Below, one piece after another: positions 58,339 through 64,000 of a stretch of 64,000 nt of DNA. The notes below the pieces were generated by a model. The model ran no database searches. It had not been told where the DNA came from and saw only the letters and a list, made by a program, of their open reading frames with translations. Positions within the stretch are counted from its first letter, which is position 1; each line of letters begins with the position of its first letter. Position numbers and translations under genes: made by a program. Source of the DNA: Pseudanabaena sp. BC1403 (lineage in GTDB: Bacteria; Cyanobacteriota; Cyanobacteriia; Pseudanabaenales; Pseudanabaenaceae); NCBI RefSeq assembly GCF_002914585.1, contig NZ_PDDM01000012.1, forward strand, positions 62,001 through 126,000. Reading direction: 5' to 3'.

Positions 58339-58428
58339 ATAGCAATCCTAAATGGTTTGTGTAAGAGCGCTCCTTTCGGGAGCGCTCTTACACAAACAGA
58401 AAATCTACCAATGATTTAGGATTGCTAT
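58339..58428. repeat. 90-bp ATAGCAATCC element, copy 2
   Basis: Perfect terminal inverted repeats ATAGCAATCCTAAAT / ATTTAGGATTGCTAT. The interior is a perfect stem GTTTGTGTAAGAGCGCTCC with a short loop. The right end GGATTGCTAT is repeated at 58555-58564 across the next element. It probably also terminates gltX. Confidence 0.88.
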
Positions 58429-58554
58429 CTGATTGACTGACAGATCTCTGTAGTGGCAGGTTTAGTAGATCCGTGATTGGCTTACAGCAAAGCTTTTAGC
58501 AAAACCTGCCCCTACGGTTAAATGCGGATTTCAACAGTTTTGTCAGTCAATCAG
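58429..58554. repeat. 126-bp MITE-like element, copy 2 (inverted)
   Basis: Terminal repeats CTGATTGACTGACA / TGTCAGTCAATCAG. The sequence is the reverse complement of 21080-21206 with about ten differences. It is flanked by a 10-bp direct repeat GGATTGCTAT (58419-58428 and 58555-58564), a clear target-site duplication. Confidence 0.92.
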
Positions 58555-58568
58555 GGATTGCTATATAT

Positions 58569-59516
58569 CTATACAGGTATATCTTCCCATTTTCGGATGT
58601 TGTTACCCCTATTTAGACCTTCAATCAAAAACATGATGTCTGTGTAGGTGTTTGTTTGCTTCATGGCATCAAGGTAAATGATCCGCTTTGCAACTTGGGG
58701 CAATCGAAAGCACCAATACAGACTCATTAAAGGATTAATCCAAAGCTTGCTTCCTTTCGTTCTGGTAGAGGTGTGATAATCCCCATAGTGACCCATTAGG
58801 GCTGAAATTATAGAACTATTGACAATGCTAATATGTTCTGTCATTGCTTGAAAAACATACTCACTTGCCTCTTTATACTGTATTACTTCATCCATCTCCT
58901 GAAGTAAGGAAAATGCCCCTAAAAATCCACCACTCCCAATTAATTCTGCAATACCTTCAAGTACGTGAGCATGGCAGACACCATGATAGCGATCGATACC
59001 AAATCCCAAACAAACCAATAATTTTCGTTCAATAGCAAGTTCATCCACTGCGGCGATACTTGCGACATCTTCGTGCGGTGTACCTAGACCTATTTCATCT
59101 CCGCGCATTAAACTGTCCGTGCCTCCGTCCACTAGAATAATCGTATCTATCGATAACTCTTCAACCAAAGCTTGGTAACTAGCTAGAAGGGGCTTAAAAC
59201 CAGTGTTCTCAAAACAATAAATGGGAGTTTCTTGCCCTTGTTGGCGAAACCAAGCTGCTAGATGTTGTTCGGGAAAGTAATTGCGAGGACGAGGAGTATC
59301 TGCTGTCACTTTAAGCAGGGATGGTGATAATCTTGGTTGATCATTTGGGAGAGAAGAAAATGACAAATTTGCAAGATAGACTGTTTTGCCTAATGCTTTT
59401 AAACTGAAGTAGAGTGGCAGTCCACAAAAAATGTCAAATCCACCTCCTGCTCCACTTAAGAGAATGGTCTTCGCCTGTTCCAGTTCTGTAAAAAGTGGCA
59501 AATTGAATAAATTCAC
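58569..59516 (-). CDS. DUF1152 domain protein
   Basis: A 315-residue protein of the DUF1152 family. The N-terminal glycine-rich loop is ILLSGAGGGFDIFCGLPLYFSLKALGKTVYLANLSFS (about 18-54). IILVDGGTDSLMRGDEIGLGTPHEDVASIAAVDEL (about 126-160) and CLGFGIDRYHGVCHAHVLEGIAELI follow. The conserved Gly, Asp, Glu and His clusters suggest a nucleotide-binding or hydrolase role, but no activity is established. It stands 45 bp after the GAF protein gene on the same strand and may be co-transcribed with it. Confidence 0.85.
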   Translation of the reverse strand: MNLFNLPLFTELEQAKTILLSGAGGGFDIFCGLPLYFSLKALGKTVYLANLSFSSLPNDQPRLSPSLLKVTADTPRPRNYFPEQHLAAWFRQQGQETPIYCFENTGFKPLLASYQALVEELSIDTIILVDGGTDSLMRGDEIGLGTPHEDVASIAAVDELAIERKLLVCLGFGIDRYHGVCHAHVLEGIAELIGSGGFLGAFSLLQEMDEVIQYKEASEYVFQAMTEHISIVNSSIISALMGHYGDYHTSTRTKGSKLWINPLMSLYWCFRLPQVAKRIIYLDAMKQTNTYTDIMFLIEGLNRGNNIRKWEDIPV

Positions 59517-59561
59517 AATAAATTTGGGGTGAGGGCTTTATGAACTCCCATGTAATACGAG

Positions 59562-62342
59562 TTATGAACTAGAAAGAGGCAAAATTAGACGACTGAGAAT
59601 GCGATTGTCTTCTAGTTGATAGAGAGAGAGTTCTCCTCCAGCCTCCATCATAAGAGTCTGGCAGATTGCAAGATGCAATCCAGGGGGCTGATCTAATAGC
59701 GATGGAGATAGAGGATCGATCGCTCTGCCTTGATGTAACTCCTGTAATAAAGATGCATCAACCACACCATAATCGGTGATTGATAGCTCTAGAAGCTTTT
59801 CATCTATTTGACGACACCAAAGATCAATTCTGCCGCCAACATCCGATCGCCCACAGGCAAATAGCAGCAACTCGTTTAAGATCATCTCCATCTTAGCGAT
59901 GTCACCACCAACCACCACATTGGCTTGGTTATGTACCTGCGACCATATTTGGCGTTGCTTTATGAGCGTATCTACTCTTTCTAAAGCCCGTTTGAGCATA
60001 CCTGCTAAAGGAGCAGTCTCATAGTTGGGACGTAAGCGCCATTGCTCTTTGCGGATAATCTGTGGGAGTGGAGATAGAGAACCCTGTAATTGTTTAAGAG
60101 AACTTTGTAAGGTAATGTTGTTGATGCCTCCAGTTCCATTAGCACGAGCATCAGCATCCAACAAACGCTGGACACCCGAACTAACCGTACGATAGATATC
60201 TTCCAAACGACGATGCTTGTACCAATTAAGGCGTTCCAGTTCTTGACGATTGTGTTTGAGATGATCGACTAGTAATAGGTGGCGACGAGACCAAGATAGT
60301 TGATTTGCCAACATATTAAATGCCTGTAACTGGCGATCAACCCAACGCCGTCCTACGCGATCGGCAACCAAAATCATTCCAGTTGGCTGGTGATCGGGAG
60401 TTGTGCGTAATGCAGTTACTAATAAATGTCCAAGAGCAGGCGCATTTAGCCAAGCCTTAGTCTGTTCTGGTAAGTCATGAATACTTAGAGGCAGAATTCC
60501 TTCACTTTGAATCGCCCACTGTGCCAGCGGATCTTCTTCGATCGCAAGTAGGGTTTCGCTAATCGTGAGCTGATACTCATCACGACTAGCAAACACTGAA
60601 GCTATTTGTCCGCCTTGCCGACCTGGTAGCCATACTACTAATACGGCAAGAGGGGATTGCGTAACCTGCGCCATTAATTGCGTCGCCGTATGATGCAACT
60701 TCTCAAGAGCATTGCATTGTTGGAGTGCGACTAAACCAAACTGAACAGCTTGATGAGACTTTTGGCGTTCATCGGATAAGCGCTGCAACTCATTTTGGTG
60801 AACGATTAATCCAATTTGCTGAGCAACAGCTTGCACCATTTCTCTTTCTGGGCGCGACCATGTACGTGGGGCTTCATGGGCAACTGCGAGAATACCTTCG
60901 AGAGCCTTCCCAACCGAAGTACTACTGACGATCATCGATCGCACATCAAGATCAATTAATGAATTTCGCCATGACAGAAATTTAAAATCGCTGTCGAGAT
61001 TCTCTACAGTTGCAGCATCTACAGACTGCTCCATCATCTGCACATCAACAGGAGCTAGACCTGGCAAAAGATTAGGAAGGGGGCGACGATTTTTGGGATG
61101 GTACTGAAAATCGATCCGAAACATGTCATTGTCTTTGTCATAGGTTGCCACCCAAAAACGTTCTAGTCCTAGTCGCTGGCATAACTGTTCCGCAGCTTGA
61201 TCGAGGGCGCTTTGCCAATCGTTGTCTGAATATATAGCTCTGGCAATTCCTGCGGTAAGAATTTGATCAGAAGCAATGCGATCAAGAGTTACTTCCATTT
61301 CTTCCAAAGGCGCAGTAATGGCGGCAAGTTGCGCAGCACCACGGACAAAATTTCGCTCGTCATCAGTCCAGAGCCGAGGCTCATCTCCTTCTACTGACAA
61401 AAAGCCTAACAGTTCTGATTGGAAAAATATGGGCGCAATAATTATAGAAACTGCTCCAAATTGTTCCATAACTCGATTGCTAACCTCGCCCTTGGTCATG
61501 GACTTAGCATCAACTACCACCACCACCTGATCTTTAGATAGAGCCTGATACAAACTAGGGGCATTTTGGACTGTGACTCCAGCCGTATTGTCAACTGCTT
61601 GCTTGATTTTGGGGCCTGGCTGACGATTGGCAATCCGCCGCCAAAAATATTGATGTTCGCGTTCAAACCAATAAATATTGGTGTGATCTGGCATAACAAA
61701 ATTATGGGTTTCCTGAACAATCTCTTCAAGCCGTTCAGTTAGTGCTGGCACATTCCGAATTTTTGAGAGGATTTGCAGTAGGGGTTCATCAGGACGCTTG
61801 GTATTGTGATGATGCCAATCGTCATCAAGACGGCTTAGGGTCGAGCCAAGCGCACCAAGCACAACAGAGAGTCTGGCTCTTTCTTCATTGCGTGGGGTGA
61901 CATTCCACAGACTGGAGCCTAAGATGACCACTCCAAAACTGCGATCGCGATGATAGATCGGCCAAAACAAAGTGCCTTGGATATCAAATTTTTGGGCTAA
62001 TTTTTGCCATTCACCACTACGTTTCTCTTGACGTAGATCAGCGATCGGCACAGGCTTACGTTGCAAAATCACCTGATCGAGCAAATCGCCTGCATTGAGA
62101 TTAAACCGCTCTTTTAAAAATTTAATTTCACCAGCAGGCGTTGTACCACCTTTACCTGTAAGTCGATGGTTTTCTGCGTCATAAAGTCCAATCCAGAGCA
62201 GCTTGTACTCAAAATTGTCTCGAAGATAATCGAGAGTTGCCATCAATAGGTTGTCAATACTATCTTCATCACGCAAGAACTGCATGATTCGCCCAAGGTT
62301 AACAAATTGGCGATCCCATGGGTTAGCTCCTGCTTGACTCAT
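59562..62342 (-). CDS. Multi-GAF sensor protein with kinase-like ATPase C-terminus
   Basis: 926 residues with no membrane segment. At least three GAF-type modules are seen: about 25-175 (LLMATLDYLRDNFEYKLLWIGLYDAE), 200-345 (LTERLEEIVQETHNFVMPDHTNIYWFE) and 360-515 (LCQRLGLERFWVATYDKD). A further GAF-like region is at about 535-690. A helical region about 695-790 stands where HisKA would be but shows no SHELRTP-type His. A GHKL-like ATPase (MILNELLLFAC, ITDYGVVD, PGLHLAICQTLMMEAGG) ends the protein. It may be an atypical kinase or a non-phosphorylating scaffold. Confidence 0.85.
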   Translation of the reverse strand: MSQAGANPWDRQFVNLGRIMQFLRDEDSIDNLLMATLDYLRDNFEYKLLWIGLYDAENHRLTGKGGTTPAGEIKFLKERFNLNAGDLLDQVILQRKPVPIADLRQEKRSGEWQKLAQKFDIQGTLFWPIYHRDRSFGVVILGSSLWNVTPRNEERARLSVVLGALGSTLSRLDDDWHHHNTKRPDEPLLQILSKIRNVPALTERLEEIVQETHNFVMPDHTNIYWFEREHQYFWRRIANRQPGPKIKQAVDNTAGVTVQNAPSLYQALSKDQVVVVVDAKSMTKGEVSNRVMEQFGAVSIIIAPIFFQSELLGFLSVEGDEPRLWTDDERNFVRGAAQLAAITAPLEEMEVTLDRIASDQILTAGIARAIYSDNDWQSALDQAAEQLCQRLGLERFWVATYDKDNDMFRIDFQYHPKNRRPLPNLLPGLAPVDVQMMEQSVDAATVENLDSDFKFLSWRNSLIDLDVRSMIVSSTSVGKALEGILAVAHEAPRTWSRPEREMVQAVAQQIGLIVHQNELQRLSDERQKSHQAVQFGLVALQQCNALEKLHHTATQLMAQVTQSPLAVLVVWLPGRQGGQIASVFASRDEYQLTISETLLAIEEDPLAQWAIQSEGILPLSIHDLPEQTKAWLNAPALGHLLVTALRTTPDHQPTGMILVADRVGRRWVDRQLQAFNMLANQLSWSRRHLLLVDHLKHNRQELERLNWYKHRRLEDIYRTVSSGVQRLLDADARANGTGGINNITLQSSLKQLQGSLSPLPQIIRKEQWRLRPNYETAPLAGMLKRALERVDTLIKQRQIWSQVHNQANVVVGGDIAKMEMILNELLLFACGRSDVGGRIDLWCRQIDEKLLELSITDYGVVDASLLQELHQGRAIDPLSPSLLDQPPGLHLAICQTLMMEAGGELSLYQLEDNRILSRLILPLSSS

Positions 62343-62532
62343 ATTTTTGCCCTGACGTATTTAGACTTAGGAATGGCTAGAGCGATGTAACTTAATAAAA
62401 TGAAATTTTTTGAAAATTTAAGGATATAAAAAGTATTACAACACAATCGTACAATCTTTAGCTTAGAAAGTCAGCAACACATCATACTTTTATTGATTGT
62501 ATTAACTTTTATAGCATTTACTCTCTTAGGAA

Positions 62533-62569
62533 CAAGAATTGGCAGTTCGGCGCAAATTACCAACTCTTG
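62533..62569 (-). terminator. Weak hairpin after the DUF3067 gene
   Basis: Arms CAAGAATTGG and CCAACTCTTG, one mismatch, 17-nt loop. The remaining 62343-62532 spacer is AT-rich with no other structure seen. Confidence 0.4.
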
Positions 62570-62574
62570 GTTTA

Positions 62575-62889
62575 TTAATTTCCTATGAGCCATTCTAGCG
62601 ATCGCTCACCAATTTGCAGTGGAATGCTGACAGCTTTACCGAGACGGGGGCGTTCTTTGGTAATTTCGATAAATTTTTGAACTTGATCAACTACAGCCCA
62701 ATCGCTGAGATATGAGGCAATCACATCAAGATGTTGAATAAATTCTGTCTCACTCATCGAAAAAGACTGTTGCTCTTGATAGCGCCACATTACCTGCAAG
62801 AAAATTTTGCCTTGGGTTTTGCGTAATTGTACGTCATAGGAGTAGTCCCATTTATTGGCGATCGCCTGACGAAGTTCTGCGCCTGTCAT
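62575..62889 (-). CDS. DUF3067 family protein
   Basis: A 104-residue protein: MTGAELRQAIANKWDYSYDVQLRKTQGKIFLQVMWRYQEQQSFSMSETEFIQHLD and a C-terminal RPRLGKAVSIPLQIGERSLEWL. The family is restricted to cyanobacteria and plastid-bearing eukaryotes. No membrane segment or signal peptide. Function is unestablished; the plastid link suggests a photosynthesis or chloroplast housekeeping role. Confidence 0.85.
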   Translation of the reverse strand: MTGAELRQAIANKWDYSYDVQLRKTQGKIFLQVMWRYQEQQSFSMSETEFIQHLDVIASYLSDWAVVDQVQKFIEITKERPRLGKAVSIPLQIGERSLEWLIGN

Positions 62890-62967
62890 AGTTTCTACAT
62901 TTTTTGCTTAACATATCTTACTTTAAACAGCTATTTGTGAAGTGTTTCACCAGCAATTCTCCTTATG

Positions 62968-63070
62968 ATACCAAAACACAAAATGGCTACGCCATTTTGT
63001 GTTTCCAAAACCCTTACGGGGTTTGGTTTTTAATCCACGAAAGTGTTGCCACACTTTTGTGAATTGGTAT
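62968..63070. repeat. 103-bp palindromic repeat element, copy 2
   Basis: Same length, ends (ATACC / GGTAT) and internal hairpins as 18486-18588, with about a dozen substitutions. Many substitutions keep the stems paired. It lies in the 62890-63146 spacer. Confidence 0.88.
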
Positions 63071-63117
63071 GAAACCTATTTTTATAATGAGAATTACTGG
63101 TGTTGCACTAGCGAATA

Positions 63118-63152
63118 ATGTAGATGAGGGAGTAAAGCGCCCTCATCTACAT
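63118..63152 (-). terminator. Terminator overlapping the murQ stop
   Basis: Arms ATGTAGATGAGGG and CCCTCATCTACAT with a 9-nt loop; the murQ stop lies in one arm. Confidence 0.75.
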
Positions 63153-64000
63153 CATGGCTTTTCCAAGATGACCTTGAGTATTTTGCAACAATTGCTCGGC
63201 GGTGGCGACATCTACGCCCTTCCAATGCATTAGCAAAGCTAATTTTACTCGTTTGCCCGATCGCTCTAGTAATTTTGCAGCCTCCTCACGACTGAGTGAG
63301 GTGAGATCACGAATAATCCGAATAGCCCGATCTTCGAGCTTGCTATTGGTGACAGAGACATCAATCATCCGATTGCCATAGACCTTGCCTAGCTGCACCA
63401 TTACCCCTGTCGAAACCGTATTTAAAACTAATTTTGTCGCTGTCCCTGCTTTAAGTCTGGTAGATCCCGCCAAGATCTCTGCCCCAACTAGCGGACGAAT
63501 CTCAATATCGTACTGAATCGGAAATTGGTCAGGCGGTACACAGCAAAAAAAGATCGTTTTTGCACCACGTTTGTGGGCTTCCTTGAGCGCTCCATGAACA
63601 TAGGGTGTGGTTCCGCCTGCGGTAATGCCAAAAACAACATCGCGATCGCTAATATTTCTTTCCGCGATCGCTGCTGCACCATCATCTTCGCGATCTTCAA
63701 GGGCTTCAGAGCTGCGTACCATTGCGTTCATCCCACCCGCCAAGATGCCTTGAATCAACTCAGGATCACTGCAAAAGGTGGGTGGACATTCGGCAGCATC
63801 AAGGACACCAAGTCGTCCACTTGTGCCAGCACCAACATAAAACAATCTGCCGCTATTAGCGATCGCTTCAGCAATGCAGGTAATCGCTGCCGCGATCGCT
63901 TCCTTTTCTTGTCCGACTGCGGCAACAGCCTTGGCATCTTCTTGATTAAAAAGTTCGACAATTTCTAAGGCACTGAGCCGATCCAGATTTTGACTATGGG
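63147..64000 (-). CDS. murQ: N-acetylmuramic acid 6-phosphate etherase (5' partial)
   Basis: Cleaves the lactyl ether of MurNAc-6-phosphate to GlcNAc-6-phosphate and D-lactate in cell-wall recycling. The SIS domain has RLFYVGAGTSGRLGVLDAAECPPTF, VFGITAGGTTPYVHGAL and LAGSTRLKAGTATKLVLN; the C-terminal helical part includes SREEAAKLLERSGKRVKLAL. The frame continues to the right edge without a start (HSQNLDRLSALEIVELFNQEDAKAV upstream), so the gene is cut by the window. A TTG at 63845 is an internal Leu codon, not the start. Confidence 0.95.
   Translation of the reverse strand, partial: HSQNLDRLSALEIVELFNQEDAKAVAAVGQEKEAIAAAITCIAEAIANSGRLFYVGAGTSGRLGVLDAAECPPTFCSDPELIQGILAGGMNAMVRSSEALEDREDDGAAAIAERNISDRDVVFGITAGGTTPYVHGALKEAHKRGAKTIFFCCVPPDQFPIQYDIEIRPLVGAEILAGSTRLKAGTATKLVLNTVSTGVMVQLGKVYGNRMIDVSVTNSKLEDRAIRIIRDLTSLSREEAAKLLERSGKRVKLALLMHWKGVDVATAEQLLQNTQGHLGKAMM

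Noticed and set aside
63147-63845. murQ starting at TTG 63845
   Set aside because: The upstream frame continues with clear MurQ-like sequence to the window edge, so that codon is internal.

Overview
The window is cyanobacterial chromosome. The evidence is the dense scatter of the HIP1 octamer GCGATCGC, two phycobilin lyases (CpcT and CpcS/CpeS type), a COP23-domain protein, an SLH/OprB iron-uptake porin, a DUF3067 gene shared with plastids, and the order rplS-trnW-secE-nusG-rplK-rplA-rplJ-rplL. The AT-leaning intergenic DNA, with a long hairpin between most genes, resembles a Pseudanabaena-type filamentous cyanobacterium. That placement is a guess from general appearance.

Layout. 1-7.4 kb: an anti-sigma-type kinase, a small membrane protein, a class A PBP, hisE and the ribosomal/secretion block, with a readable L10 attenuation leader. 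7.6-13.6 kb: a small orphan, a TrhO-MnmC pair (both act on tRNA wobble uridine) and a divergent TetR-regulated five-gene operon (GST, FMN-binding protein, double cupin, phosphatase-like protein, DUF1348) with two near-identical operator boxes over its promoter. 13.7-18.4 kb: accessory DNA with a SUKH-nuclease fusion, a second Rpn-like nuclease and a CBM20-SGNH-DUF1796 fusion whose 3' end is partly duplicated across the nuclease gene. 18.8-29.7 kb: pgk, COP23, FAH hydrolase, a carboxylate symporter, a large hybrid kinase, cpcT and purD. 29.8-38.1 kb: a stand-alone vMAP-type HTH protein, a long gene-free stretch, Rieske ferredoxin, fabF/acpP, glutaminase, a CpcS-type lyase, a pentapeptide protein and a porin. 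38.3-47.1 kb: cupin, SDR, AEC transporter, hydroxyacid dehydrogenase, HAD phosphatase, then a solute-binding lipoprotein beside a hybrid kinase. 47.2-52.2 kb: purH, GST and a double-RCK ion channel. 52.3-56.7 kb: an accessory or defence-like patch (orphan HicB, small protein plus HNH nuclease, a gene remnant, a TrlF-like PHP-ATPase, an orphan HigA-like antidote). 56.9-64 kb: gltX, DUF1152, a GAF-rich kinase-like protein, DUF3067 and partial murQ.

The most interesting material is in four places: the SUKH-nuclease/Rpn locus with its duplicated gene end; the TetR operon with tandem operators; the TrlF-like patch; and at least three families of short non-coding mobile-looking repeats. Two of those repeats are nested, with a visible 10-bp target duplication. 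No rRNA, CRISPR array, complete insertion sequence or replication origin was seen.
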